Shown here piece after piece: positions 8,117-17,229 of a DNA stretch of 64,000 nt. Source of the DNA: Paraburkholderia fynbosensis (lineage in GTDB: Bacteria > Pseudomonadota > Gammaproteobacteria > Burkholderiales > Burkholderiaceae). How positions within the stretch are numbered: the stretch's first letter is position 1; each line of letters starts with the position of its first letter. The notes beneath the pieces are model-generated. The model worked only from the letters and a program-made list of their open reading frames with translations. It ran no database searches and was not told where the DNA came from. The stretch spans positions 1-64,000 of the forward strand of contig NZ_CADIKI010000011.1 of the NCBI RefSeq assembly GCF_902859935.1. The letters run 5' to 3'. A program made the translations under genes and the position numbers.

Positions 8117-9229
8117 ATGAACGCCGTTCCCGAGTTTTCCCGCGCAGCCGTGCTGCGTGAATTCAAGGCGCCGCTCAGCATCGAGGAGGTGCCGATTCCG
8201 CGCGAGGTCGAGCCTTCCGCCGCGCTCGTCAAGCTCGAGATGTCGTCGATTTGCGGCACGGACATTCATCTGTGGCAAGGCTCGCTGTCGCTGAAAGTGA
8301 ATCTGCCGGTGATCATCGGTCATGAGATGGTCGGTCGCGTGGTGCGCGCGGGCGCGGGCGTCACGGCCGATTCCGTCGGCACGCCGCTCAAGGTGGGCGA
8401 CCGCGTCGTGTACACGCACACGTCGTGTGGCGGCTGCTTCTTCTGCACGACTGCGCGCAAGCCCACGCTCTGCACGAACCGCCGTGCGTACATGTACGAG
8501 AACATTGAGGAAGCGCCGTATCTGCTCGGCGGTTTTTCGCAATACGGCTACATCCTGCCGCAGGCAGGCCGTCTGCGTGTGCCGGATTCGGTGCCGAACG
8601 AACTGGCGAGCCTCTCCAGTTGCGCACTGCGCTCGGTGATGAACGCGTTCTCGCAGATCGGCGAAATCGAGCCGACCGAAACCGTGGTGATTCAGGGCGC
8701 GGGTCCGCTCGGCCTGCTCGCGACCGCGAACGCGCGCGTGCGCGGGGCGAAGAAGATCATCGTGATCGGCTCGCCGTCGGCGCGTCTGACGATGGCCGAG
8801 CGTTTCGGCGCGGACGTCTGCATTCCGGTCGAGGGCACGACCGCGCAGGAGCGTCTGGACGCGGTGCTCGCCCAGACCGAGGGCCGTGGCGCGGACATCG
8901 TGATGGAATTCACCGGCGTGCCGGCGGCCTTCGCGGAAGGTCTCGCGCTCGCGCGCAAGGGCGGCCGGTATCTCGTGGTCGGCCAACTGGGCGAAGCCAC
9001 GACCACGATGGCGCCTTCGATGATCGTCAAGAAGAACCTGCAGGTGTTCGGCTCGTTCTCGGGCGATGCGCGCAGCTACTCGCTCGCGCTTCAGTTCATC
9101 GAGAAGCATCAACACGACTTCCCGTTCCACGAGATGATCACGGGCCGCTACACACTCGATCAGATCAACATCGCGATGCAGCGCATGAAGAACTTCGAGG
9201 AAGTTAAGCCGGTCATCACGATCGATTGA
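8117..9229 (+). CDS. Zn-dependent alcohol dehydrogenase (MDR family)
   Basis: A 370-aa medium-chain dehydrogenase. The catalytic zinc site is complete (Cys46 in SICGTD, His69-Glu70 in GHEMVG). The structural zinc loop has four cysteines (104, 107, 110, 119). The cofactor motif is GAGPLGLLA. RBS AGGAGAC precedes ATG 8117. It lies downstream of the aldehyde dehydrogenase and upstream of TRAP genes, consistent with oxidation of an imported hydroxy compound. The substrate is not predictable beyond sorbitol/threonine-dehydrogenase-like MDR enzymes. Confidence 0.9.
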   Translation: MNAVPEFSRAAVLREFKAPLSIEEVPIPREVEPSAALVKLEMSSICGTDIHLWQGSLSLKVNLPVIIGHEMVGRVVRAGAGVTADSVGTPLKVGDRVVYTHTSCGGCFFCTTARKPTLCTNRRAYMYENIEEAPYLLGGFSQYGYILPQAGRLRVPDSVPNELASLSSCALRSVMNAFSQIGEIEPTETVVIQGAGPLGLLATANARVRGAKKIIVIGSPSARLTMAERFGADVCIPVEGTTAQERLDAVLAQTEGRGADIVMEFTGVPAAFAEGLALARKGGRYLVVGQLGEATTTMAPSMIVKKNLQVFGSFSGDARSYSLALQFIEKHQHDFPFHEMITGRYTLDQINIAMQRMKNFEEVKPVITID

Positions 9230-9367
9230 GGAGCACGCCAGTTTCCCCCAGCAGTAATGTTGCACGTCCGCCGGCTCGCTCCGACGGCCTTAAAAAAATA
9301 CAGCCCTTTCTCGGCGTACCTTTCGCCGGAACGATGCATGGCAGATCTAACAATCAGGAGACAAGGC

Positions 9368-10399
9368 ATGAAAATCGATCGTCGAAGCTTTCTCGTGACT
9401 GGCGTAGGGACGGTGGCGGTTGCCGCCTCCGGCATGATGGGCGCGCCGTGGGTCCGACGCGCGCAGGCGGCGGAATTCAGCTACAAGGTCGGCACCGACC
9501 TGCCGGCGTCGCATCCCCTGAACGTGCGTATTCAGCAAGCCGCCGATGCCATCAATAAGGAGACCGACGGGCGCATGGAAATTCGCGTGTTCGCGAACAA
9601 CCAGCTCGGCGGCGACCCCGACATGTTCGCGCAACTGCGCGCCGGTGCGCTGGAGTTCTTCACGCTGTCGGGCGCGAATGCGCTTTCGTCGCTCGTTCCC
9701 AAGACGGCGATCACCGGCGTGGGCTTCGCGTTCAAGGACTACAACCAGGTGTTCAGCGCGCTCGACGGTGAATTGGGCGCGCATCTGCGAGGCCTCATCA
9801 CCAAGGGCGGTCTCGTGGTGCAGGACAAGGTGTGGGACAACGGCTTTCGCCAGATCACGAACAGCTCCAGGCCGATCAAGACGCCGGGCGACCTTCAGGG
9901 CATGAAGGTTCGCGTCCCGCCAGGTCGCCTGTGGATCGCGCTGTTCCGTGCGCTGTCGGCCGCGCCGGCTTCCATCAGCTTCAACGAAGTGTATTCGTCG
10001 CTGCAGACCAAGGTCGTCGAAGGTCAGGAAAACGCGCTCGCGGTGGTCGACGCGGCCAAGCTCTACGAAGTGCAGAAATACTGCTCGATGACCAGCCACA
10101 TGTGGGACGGCTTCTGGTTTCTCGGTAATCGCGCGGCGTGGGAAAAGCTGCCGGCGAACATTCGCGACATCACCTCGAAGCACCTCAACGCCCACGCGAT
10201 GCTGCAACGCCAGGACGTGGCGAAGCTCAATGCGTCGCTGCAGCAGGCGCTGGAAAGCAAGGGCCTGCAGTTCAACGCGCCCGACATGAACAGCTTCCGC
10301 GAAGTACTGCAGAAAGGAGGCTTCTACACCGAACAGAAGCAGTTCTTCGGCGACGAGGAATGGGCGCTGCTCGAGAAGGTCACCGGTAAATTAGCATGA
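9368..10399 (+). CDS. TRAP transporter solute-binding protein (DctP family)
   Basis: A 343-aa periplasmic binding protein. The start MKIDRRSFLVTGVG after AGGAGAC gives a Tat-type signal (twin Arg, hydrophobic stretch, cleavage near RAQAAEF); earlier in-frame starts lack this logic. The mature part shows DctP features: TDLPASHPLN, then ITNSSRPIKTPGDLQGMKVR carrying the conserved carboxylate-binding Arg, and VEGQENAL. It would deliver an organic acid to the fused DctQM permease. Its stop overlaps the permease start by 4 bases. Confidence 0.93.
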   Translation: MKIDRRSFLVTGVGTVAVAASGMMGAPWVRRAQAAEFSYKVGTDLPASHPLNVRIQQAADAINKETDGRMEIRVFANNQLGGDPDMFAQLRAGALEFFTLSGANALSSLVPKTAITGVGFAFKDYNQVFSALDGELGAHLRGLITKGGLVVQDKVWDNGFRQITNSSRPIKTPGDLQGMKVRVPPGRLWIALFRALSAAPASISFNEVYSSLQTKVVEGQENALAVVDAAKLYEVQKYCSMTSHMWDGFWFLGNRAAWEKLPANIRDITSKHLNAHAMLQRQDVAKLNASLQQALESKGLQFNAPDMNSFREVLQKGGFYTEQKQFFGDEEWALLEKVTGKLA

Positions 10400-12297
10400 G
10401 AACGCACATCGCCGAGGACTTCTCGCAAGCGCCGCACGATGGCCGCGCCGTGACAGCTGCCTCTTCCATGCCGTCGGGCCTTGCGCTCGCCGACCGCGCG
10501 CTCGGGCTGATCGTGTCCGTGCCCGCGGCTCTGCTCGTGCTGGCGGAGATTGTGCTGCTCTTCAGCGGCGTCGTGGCCCGCTACGCGTTTCACCGCCCGC
10601 TGGTGTGGGGCGACGAACTGGCGAGCATCCTGTTCCTATGGCTCGCGATGACGGGCGCCGCGACGGCGCTGCATCGCGGCACGCACATGCGCATGACGGC
10701 GATCGTCAATCGTGCGGGCAAGGAGTGGGGGGCGATCTGGGACACCGTCTCGCTGGTCGCGAGCCTGCTGTTCCTCGGGCTGATCGCGGCGCCGGCTTAT
10801 GCATACTTCAACCAGCAATGGGGGATCGTCACGCCGGCGCTGGAAATCAACGATGCGCTGCGGGTCGCGGCGATCGTCTACGGCGTGTCGGTCATGCTGC
10901 TGATGTCGGTCGTCAAGCTGCTGGCGCTCGGCTGGAAGCAGGCGATCATCGGCATCGCGGCGGTCGCCGCAGTCGTCGCGGGCCTGCACACGGTCGGTCC
11001 GGTATTGCAATCGCTCGGCAACATCAACCTGCTGATCTTTTTCGTCGGCGTGGTTGGATTCACCGTGCTGTCCGGCATGCCGATCGCGTTCTCGTTCGGG
11101 CTGGCGGTGTTTTCGTATCTGTCGCTGTCCACTTCGATGCCACTGGAAATCGTCGTGAGCCGGATGGACGAGGGCATGTCGCAGCTTTTGCTACTCGCCG
11201 TGCCGATGTTTATCTTCCTCGGCCTGCTGATCGAAATGTCCGGCATGGCGCGCGCGATGATCAACTTCCTCGCGTCGCTGCTCGGCCACGTACGCGGCGG
11301 TCTGTCGTACGTGCTGGTCGGCGCGATGTATCTGATCTCGGGCATTTCCGGCTCGAAGGCCGCCGACATGGCCGCCGTCGCGCCGATCCTGTTTCCCGAG
11401 ATGAAGAAGCGCGGCGAGAAGCCGGGCGAACTCGTCGCGCTGCTGTCGGCGACGGGCGCGCAGACGGAAACCGTGCCGCCTTCCATCGTGCTGATCACGA
11501 TCGGCTCCGTGACCGGCGTGTCGATCTCGGCGCTTTTCACGGGCGGTCTGCTGCCGGGCCTCGTGCTCGCGCTCGCCCTGTGCGTGCTGGTGTGGTGGCG
11601 CGCGCGGGGCACCGACCCGGTGTCGGCCAAACGTGCGCCGGGTCCGGAAATCGCGAAGCTGCTGGTGATCTCGATTCCGGCGCTGGCGTTGCCGGTGGTG
11701 ATCCGGTTCGCGGTGGTCGAGGGCGTAGCGACGGCGACGGAAGTGTCGACGGTCGGCATCGTCTATTCGCTATTCGCGGGCTTGTTGATCTATCGCAGGT
11801 TCGACTGGAAGCGGATATCGCCGATGCTGGTCGAGACGGCGGCACTGTCGGGCGCGATTCTGATCATCATCGGCACGGCGACGGCGATGGCCTGGGCGCT
11901 CACGCAGTCGGGCTTCTCGCATAATCTGGCGTCGTTCATGGAACGTCTGCCGGGCGGTGCGGTGAGCTTCATGGCCGTGTCGGTGGTGATGTTCGTGCTA
12001 CTCGGCAGCGTGCTGGAAGGCATTCCGGCTATCGTGCTGTTCGGGCCGCTCCTGTTTCCGATCGCGCGCGACGTGGGCATCCACGAAGTGCAGTACGCGA
12101 TGGTTGTGATTCTGTCGATGGGTCTCGGCCTGTTCTCGCCGCCGTTCGGCGTCGGCTATTACGGCGCGTGCGCGGTCAGCAAGATCCATCCGGACGAAGG
12201 CATTCGGCCGATCATCGGCTATATGATCGCGTTGTTCGTCGGCATCATCATCATTGCGGCGGTGCCGTGGATTTCCATCGGATTCCTGAAGTCCTGA
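10396..12297 (+). CDS. Fused TRAP transporter permease DctQ-DctM
   Basis: A 633-aa membrane protein with two parts. The N-terminal ~200 residues are a DctQ-like four-helix small subunit (VWGDELASILFLWLAMTGAA). From about 210 onward is the DctM large permease (ISGISGSKAADMAAVAPILF, GLGLFSPPFGVGYYGACAVS). Both components are normally separate; fusions are known in the family. It completes the transporter with the DctP protein encoded just upstream (ATGA overlap). Import is driven by an ion gradient. A strong terminator follows at 12346. Confidence 0.92.
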   Translation: MRTHIAEDFSQAPHDGRAVTAASSMPSGLALADRALGLIVSVPAALLVLAEIVLLFSGVVARYAFHRPLVWGDELASILFLWLAMTGAATALHRGTHMRMTAIVNRAGKEWGAIWDTVSLVASLLFLGLIAAPAYAYFNQQWGIVTPALEINDALRVAAIVYGVSVMLLMSVVKLLALGWKQAIIGIAAVAAVVAGLHTVGPVLQSLGNINLLIFFVGVVGFTVLSGMPIAFSFGLAVFSYLSLSTSMPLEIVVSRMDEGMSQLLLLAVPMFIFLGLLIEMSGMARAMINFLASLLGHVRGGLSYVLVGAMYLISGISGSKAADMAAVAPILFPEMKKRGEKPGELVALLSATGAQTETVPPSIVLITIGSVTGVSISALFTGGLLPGLVLALALCVLVWWRARGTDPVSAKRAPGPEIAKLLVISIPALALPVVIRFAVVEGVATATEVSTVGIVYSLFAGLLIYRRFDWKRISPMLVETAALSGAILIIIGTATAMAWALTQSGFSHNLASFMERLPGGAVSFMAVSVVMFVLLGSVLEGIPAIVLFGPLLFPIARDVGIHEVQYAMVVILSMGLGLFSPPFGVGYYGACAVSKIHPDEGIRPIIGYMIALFVGIIIIAAVPWISIGFLKS

Positions 12298-12345
12298 GGG
12301 TAAAGGTCCGACGGTTCGAGTTCAAGATATGCGGTAGATTTGCAA

Positions 12346-12375
12346 CGACGATGCTTGAGGCATCGTCGCTTTTTC
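12346..12375 (+). terminator. Rho-independent terminator of the TRAP operon
   Basis: A perfect 9-bp stem, CGACGATGC (12346-12354) with GCATCGTCG (12360-12368), and a 5-base loop are followed by CTTTTTCTT. It lies 48 bases after the permease stop and ends the 6604-12297 operon. Confidence 0.85.
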
Positions 12376-12582
12376 TTGCTTGCACGGGTTCGCGCGAGTG
12401 CGTGCCGGAGCTTCACCGCCAGTCGCAGTCGCCGGGATCGACGGGTCGCGAGACGGATTCATCGCGAACAAATGCACACCGCTGCCCCCAGCGGCAAGGA
12501 AATCACGACCGACAGGCACACAAAAAGCGGCGAGGTCTCCCCGACATCGTATCCCTCGAGCGTGTGTGTCACTCAGCGCGCA

Positions 12583-13983
12583 TCACGTGACATTCCCGTC
12601 CTGCGCACTGACAAAGAAGTCCGCATCGCCCATCTGGCCGCCCTTCAATGCAACCTGAAGTTCACGCAGATGCGGCTTTTCGGAGATCACGCGACACAGC
12701 GGCGCACCCGGTGCGAGGCGCGTGTCGATTTCGAGCGCATCCGGCCCGAGCACCTTCGTGACCTGGCTTGACGTATCGCCGCCCGACAGGATCAGACGGC
12801 GCAGCGGCTCGGCCTTCAGCACGGCTTCCGCGATCGCGCCGAGCCGCTGCCCGAGCGTGCGGCCGCCGCGGTGACGCGCCTCGTCGCGGGTCATGCCTTG
12901 CGCCACGAGTGCGTCGAGCATCTCGCCGATGCGTGGATCGCGCGGCCCGCGCGCCGTGTGCATGACGACGCTGCGGCGCTCGCGCAACGCGTCGAGCGCG
13001 CGATTCACGATATCGTCGAATGCGCGCGGGCCCTCGCGGTCGTCGATCAGCGAGCGGGCGTCGATTGCAATGTCCGCGAAACCTGCCGCGATCGCCGCGT
13101 CGATTTGCGCCGCCGACAACGGCGATGCGCTGCCCGACATCGCGAGAATCGGCGTGGCCGGCTCGATGCGGTCGAATGAACGGGTGATCGCGGGCAGGGT
13201 GCCTTGCTCGGCCCACCATTGCGTCAGCGCGTATTCGAGCCCGGACGAGCCGACCGCGAACACCGGACCGTGAGCCTTCGCATAGCCGTCGAGCAGCCGC
13301 CCGACTTCGGTCAGATGCGCGCGCGTCGCGGTATCCAGCAGCAGACCGGCGGGCGCGGCGTCGAGCGCCACCTGCCACGCGCGATCGAGCGCCTCGCGGC
13401 CATCGTCGAAATTCGGCAGGAAGAAACCCGCCAGCGGCATGTCCGTCTGCCGCTCCAAGTGGCGCAGGAGATCGCCTTCGTCCATCGGCGTGACCGGATG
13501 CGCGCTCATGATCGGATGACGATCAATGCGATAGATCTTGCCGTCCGTGGCGGAGCGCGCGAACAGGTTGCCGAACGTGCAATAGCGTTTCAGCGCCGGC
13601 GTGCCCGCGACGATCGGAATGGCCTGCGCGCCGAAGCCTTTGCGCGCGATCTCCATCACGCGTCCGATGCTGCCGATATCCGGCGCGCTGTCGAATGTAG
13701 AGCAAACCTTGTAATGAATGACGGGCGCGTCGAGCGCACGCAGCGCCGCAAACACGGGCGTCAGCGCCGGCTCCATTTCGGCGGGCGTCATCGCGCGGCT
13801 GTCGCCCGCCACGCCGATCGCGTCGAAGCCGCCGAGCGTGGCGAGCTGCTCGCTCGTGGGCGGGTTCAGGAACAGCGCGCAGCGCAGTCCCGCGAACGCC
13901 AGCACTTCGAGCGCGTCGGTGGAGCCGGTGAAATCGTCCCCATAGAAGGCGAGTAGCAACGTCGGATGATTGGTCTCGCTCAT
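12583..13983 (-). CDS. oiaK: Four-carbon acid sugar kinase (DUF1537), OiaK-like
   Basis: A 466-aa kinase of the DUF1537/YgbK family. FYGDDFTGSTDALEV near residue 14 is the hallmark N-terminal sugar-acid site. The C-terminal LILSGGDTSSQVTK and LGPDALEID segments form the nucleotide-binding domain. Family members phosphorylate threonate, erythronate, denbinobin-like or apionate-derived acids. Here the gene follows a RuBisCO-like protein gene by 4 bases in one operon. That is the reported gene context of 3-oxo-isoapionate kinase OiaK in D-apiose catabolism. The assignment rests on context and family, not on subfamily markers I could test. Confidence 0.7.
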   Translation of the reverse strand: MSETNHPTLLLAFYGDDFTGSTDALEVLAFAGLRCALFLNPPTSEQLATLGGFDAIGVAGDSRAMTPAEMEPALTPVFAALRALDAPVIHYKVCSTFDSAPDIGSIGRVMEIARKGFGAQAIPIVAGTPALKRYCTFGNLFARSATDGKIYRIDRHPIMSAHPVTPMDEGDLLRHLERQTDMPLAGFFLPNFDDGREALDRAWQVALDAAPAGLLLDTATRAHLTEVGRLLDGYAKAHGPVFAVGSSGLEYALTQWWAEQGTLPAITRSFDRIEPATPILAMSGSASPLSAAQIDAAIAAGFADIAIDARSLIDDREGPRAFDDIVNRALDALRERRSVVMHTARGPRDPRIGEMLDALVAQGMTRDEARHRGGRTLGQRLGAIAEAVLKAEPLRRLILSGGDTSSQVTKVLGPDALEIDTRLAPGAPLCRVISEKPHLRELQVALKGGQMGDADFFVSAQDGNVT

Positions 13984-13987
13984 CCGG

Positions 13988-15265
13988 TCAGATCGCCTTG
14001 AAGTGGGACATCGCGGCGCCGAGCGCGGGATGCGTCTGTGCGTAGGTATCGAGGTCGATGCCTTGCGTCGCCGCTTCCCAGCCTTCGCGCATGCTCGCGA
14101 CGCCCGCCGGAATGCCCTGCGGATGCCCGATGATCCCGCCGCCCGCGAGGTGCATCAGATCGATCGAGCCGAGCGCGTTGAAAAGATCCGGCGCCTGCGA
14201 CGCCCATTGCCCCGACGAGAACACCGGCATCAGCGGCTGCACACCCGCAAACGGCGCGAGGCACGAACGCGCCGAATCGATCACCGATGCATCCGGCTCC
14301 CAGAACTTGCCGCGCACGCCGTTCACATGCAGATGATCGACGCCGGCGAGCCGCCACAGCTTCTGATACGCGGCGAACGAAAAGCCGAGCTGCGGGCAAC
14401 GCGTGAACGCGCCCCAGCCGTTGCGGTGGCCGTGCAGCGGCAGTTGCGAATGACGGCGCATATGCTCCACGCCCGCGAAGCCGACCCAGTTCACGCACAC
14501 CATGATGCAGGTGCCGCCGGCGGCGAGCACCTGATCGTGACGGCGCAGCATCTCGTCGATGGTGCCCGAGATGTTGATCGCGTACATCGGCATGCGTCCC
14601 ATGCGGTCGGCGTGGCGATGCAGCACCGGCATCACGGCCGCGAGACGCGCGTCGAAGCTCGCATAGGACGGGTCGCCGAGCAGTTCGTCGTCCTTGATGA
14701 AGTCGATGTCGGCGCCGCAGAGATCGTCGACGATCTGCGCGGTCTGCTCCGGCAACAGGCCGATACTGGGCTTGACGATCGTGCCGATCAGCGGACGGCC
14801 GTGCACGCCGGTCACGCGCCGCGTGCCTTCGATGCCAAACGCGGGGCCGGGAAAGCGCGCCGCATAGTCGTCGGGCAGGTCGATGTCGAGCAGCCTGAGG
14901 CCGGTGATTTCGCCCAGCTCGAACAGATTGCCCGCGATGGTCGAGAGCAACTGGGGCAGGTTCGCGCCCACATTGTCGACCGGAAAAGCGATTTCGATTT
15001 CACCGCGATAATAGAGCGGACCGGGTTCGCGGCGCTCGACGAACGCGCTGCGCAGCGAAGGCTCCAGCACCGGCGGCAGCGAATCGACTCGCACCACGCG
15101 GGCGCGGGCGCGCTCCTTCAGTTCATCGGTTTCGCCGGGCAGCGCGAGAAAGGTGCCGCTCGACTGTTCACCGGCGATGACTTCGGCGGCTTTTGCCAGC
15201 GGCGCCGAGCTTTCCGCGAAGTAACGCACTGTGAATTCCGCGCGGGAGCGAGGGTTTTGGGACAT
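13988..15265 (-). CDS. oiaX: RuBisCO-like protein, OiaX-type
   Basis: A 425-aa form IV (RuBisCO-like) protein. The metal site FIKDDELLG keeps the carbamylatable Lys plus Asp and Glu. GTIVKPSIGL keeps the first active-site Lys but has Ser where true RuBisCO has the second Lys. LHGHRN, the GKFWE loop Lys and the GGGIIGHPQG phosphate loop are present. It is therefore not a CO2-fixing RuBisCO. With the downstream DUF1537 kinase it fits 3-oxo-isoapionate-4-phosphate decarboxylase (OiaX) or the related transcarboxylase/hydrolase (OiaT). A divergent LysR regulator starts at 15555. Confidence 0.8.
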   Translation of the reverse strand: MSQNPRSRAEFTVRYFAESSAPLAKAAEVIAGEQSSGTFLALPGETDELKERARARVVRVDSLPPVLEPSLRSAFVERREPGPLYYRGEIEIAFPVDNVGANLPQLLSTIAGNLFELGEITGLRLLDIDLPDDYAARFPGPAFGIEGTRRVTGVHGRPLIGTIVKPSIGLLPEQTAQIVDDLCGADIDFIKDDELLGDPSYASFDARLAAVMPVLHRHADRMGRMPMYAINISGTIDEMLRRHDQVLAAGGTCIMVCVNWVGFAGVEHMRRHSQLPLHGHRNGWGAFTRCPQLGFSFAAYQKLWRLAGVDHLHVNGVRGKFWEPDASVIDSARSCLAPFAGVQPLMPVFSSGQWASQAPDLFNALGSIDLMHLAGGGIIGHPQGIPAGVASMREGWEAATQGIDLDTYAQTHPALGAAMSHFKAI

Positions 15266-15554
15266 ATTGATGGCTTCACCTTGCGGCTGGCGCGAACGGA
15301 ATGGAGTGCGCCGTCTGTCTCCATATCTCTACTTGTCTGGCGCGCACGAAAAGGCGAGGAACGTTTCTGTATGCGCGTTTCCGAGCGACTATAAGATTGA
15401 CGCTCAAAAGCTTCAAACGATATGATTTCCGCGCGCGATGCGAAAAACTCACAATAGCCGTAGCGCGCGCCGGCCTGAAATCCTGGCCTGGCCATCCTGC
15501 CGCGCCGGCGCACACAAGCTGGCGCGAGCGCTCCGTCTGCGAGGAATTTTGCGC

Positions 15555-16442
15555 GTGCCCCGTCCCTCACTTAATGCGCTGCGCGCGTTCGAAGCCACCG
15601 CGCGGCTGCGCAGCTTCGGCGAAGCGGCGTCTGAACTGTCTGTCACGCACGGTGCGATCAGCCGTCATATCCGCTCGCTCGAAGACAATCTGGGCGTTCT
15701 GCTACTGTTGCGCAACGCTCACGCCACCGAGCCGACACCGGAAGGCGCGCGGCTCGCCGAAGGCCTGTCCCGCGCGTTCAACCTGATTCAGGCGAGCATC
15801 GATCAAGTGCGGCCCGGGCCGCTCACGCTGTCGTGCTCGGCATCCATCATGATGTACTGGCTTCTGCCGCGCCTGTCGAGGCTGCATCGCAAGGAGCCGC
15901 GGTTGGACATCGGTTTTCATACGGGCTATGGCGAAATCGATTTCGCACGCGACCACATCAGCGTGGCGATCCGGCTGTCCACCATCAAGCCGCCGAAGGA
16001 TGTCGAGCCGAAGCCGCTCGTCGACGAATGGATTGGCGTGGTCTGCTCGCCCGAATACATGCGCACGACGCGCATCAACACTGCCCAAGATCTCGAACGC
16101 GCACGGTTGCTCGCCACCGCCACACGCCCCGCAGCATGGGACAACTGGTATGAAGCGAGCCGCCTGTCGCCCGTGCATCCCCCGGCTGTCGCGGAATCCT
16201 TCGAGCATTTCTATCTGCAGATCCAGGCCGCGAAATGCGGTCTCGGCGTAGCGGCGGTGCCGCGCATCCTTGTGCGCGACGAACTGGATTCGGGCGCGTT
16301 GGTCGCGCCGTTTGGCTTCGTGAAGGGGCCGCGCAAGCTCGTGCTGTGGGTGGCGCCGCATCTGGAGGCGCGGCCGCAGTCGGCGGCGCTCGTCGGCTGG
16401 CTCACGGAAGAACTGCTGCGCACCGAAGGCGCAGCAGAATGA
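15555..16442 (+). CDS. LysR-family regulator (GcvA-like)
   Basis: A 295-aa LysR protein. GTG 15555 is chosen because GAGGAA lies 9 bases upstream and the conserved PSLNALRAFEATARLRSFGE starts immediately; upstream in-frame starts add an atypical basic tail. The helix-turn-helix (LSVTHGAISRHIRSLEDNLG) and the GcvA-type effector domain (YWLLPRLSRLHRKEP) are clear. It is divergent from the RuBisCO-like/kinase operon across 289 bases and is probably its regulator. Confidence 0.88.
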   Translation: MPRPSLNALRAFEATARLRSFGEAASELSVTHGAISRHIRSLEDNLGVLLLLRNAHATEPTPEGARLAEGLSRAFNLIQASIDQVRPGPLTLSCSASIMMYWLLPRLSRLHRKEPRLDIGFHTGYGEIDFARDHISVAIRLSTIKPPKDVEPKPLVDEWIGVVCSPEYMRTTRINTAQDLERARLLATATRPAAWDNWYEASRLSPVHPPAVAESFEHFYLQIQAAKCGLGVAAVPRILVRDELDSGALVAPFGFVKGPRKLVLWVAPHLEARPQSAALVGWLTEELLRTEGAAE

Positions 16443-16470
16443 CGCGGCGAAGGCCGCCTCGCGTTGAGTT

Positions 16471-17229
16471 TTACATCGCCCCGCCGCCGTCAGCGTTATA
16501 GACGGCGCCCGTCACGAACGATGCCTGGGGCGACGCCAGGAAGGCCACCACTTCCGCGATTTCCACAGGCTGCGCGCCACGGCCCATCGGCGTGGCGGCG
16601 TAAATCGAATCGATGAAACCTTCCGGCTTGGTCGCCAGTTGGCGCCGCACGAAATCGGTCAGCGTGAAGGATGGCGCGACCGCGTTCACGCGAATGCCCG
16701 ACGCGGCGAATTCGCGCGCGAGCGACTTGGTCATCGCCAGGACGGCGCCCTTCGACGTCGCATACGCGGCGGTGCCGAGAAGACCACCGCCCTTGATGCC
16801 CGCGATCGAGCTGAGATTGACGATCGAGCCGCTTTTCTGCGTCAGCATCTGGCGAATCGCTTCCTGGCAGCACAGCCACGTGCCGGTCGTGTTCACCTCG
16901 ACCACGCGGCGAAACTCTTCCGGCGTGATGTCGAGGAACGGCTTCGCGCTTTCGATTCCCGCGCTGTTGACCAGCACGTCCAGCCGCCCCCACTTCGCGA
17001 CGACCGCTTCGACCGTGGCCTTCACACTGGTTTCATCGACGACGTCGACTGTCAGGGGCATCGCTTCGAAGCCGCTCGCGCGGATTGCTTCGGCGGTGTC
17101 GAGCGCGGCCTGCCCCCGCAGATCAGCAATAGCAACGCGGTAGCCGCGGCTCGCCAATAGTTGGGCCGTGGACTGACCGATGCCGCTGGCTGCACCGGTG
17201 ATGATTGCAACGGGTGTCTCGTTCGTCAT
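16471..17229 (-). CDS. SDR-family oxidoreductase (FabG-like)
   Basis: A 252-aa classical SDR when started at MTNETPVAIITGAASGIG. Longer in-frame starts to 17349 are less likely, although the chosen start lacks a strong Shine-Dalgarno. TGAASGIG, the NSAG motif, NLSSIAG with the catalytic Ser, YATSKGAV with Tyr/Lys and the terminal YNADGGGAM are all present. It is convergent with the LysR gene and may supply a polyol or sugar-acid oxidation step to the neighbouring kinase/RuBisCO-like pathway (inference). Confidence 0.88.
   Translation of the reverse strand: MTNETPVAIITGAASGIGQSTAQLLASRGYRVAIADLRGQAALDTAEAIRASGFEAMPLTVDVVDETSVKATVEAVVAKWGRLDVLVNSAGIESAKPFLDITPEEFRRVVEVNTTGTWLCCQEAIRQMLTQKSGSIVNLSSIAGIKGGGLLGTAAYATSKGAVLAMTKSLAREFAASGIRVNAVAPSFTLTDFVRRQLATKPEGFIDSIYAATPMGRGAQPVEIAEVVAFLASPQASFVTGAVYNADGGGAM

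Noticed and set aside
6493..8265. 590-codon minus-strand frame opposite the aldehyde dehydrogenase
   Set aside because: Shadow frame; no RBS, and low-complexity His/Arg/Asp content.
8084..9265. 393-codon minus-strand frame opposite the alcohol dehydrogenase
   Set aside because: Shadow of the MDR gene on the plus strand.
13988..15265. Genuine CO2-fixing RuBisCO large subunit
   Set aside because: The second active-site Lys (KPK) is Ser and no small subunit or phosphoribulokinase is nearby; the kinase context points to a RuBisCO-like protein.
13970..15394. 474-codon plus-strand frame opposite the RuBisCO-like gene
   Set aside because: It is a complete antisense shadow of a gene with conserved active-site motifs.
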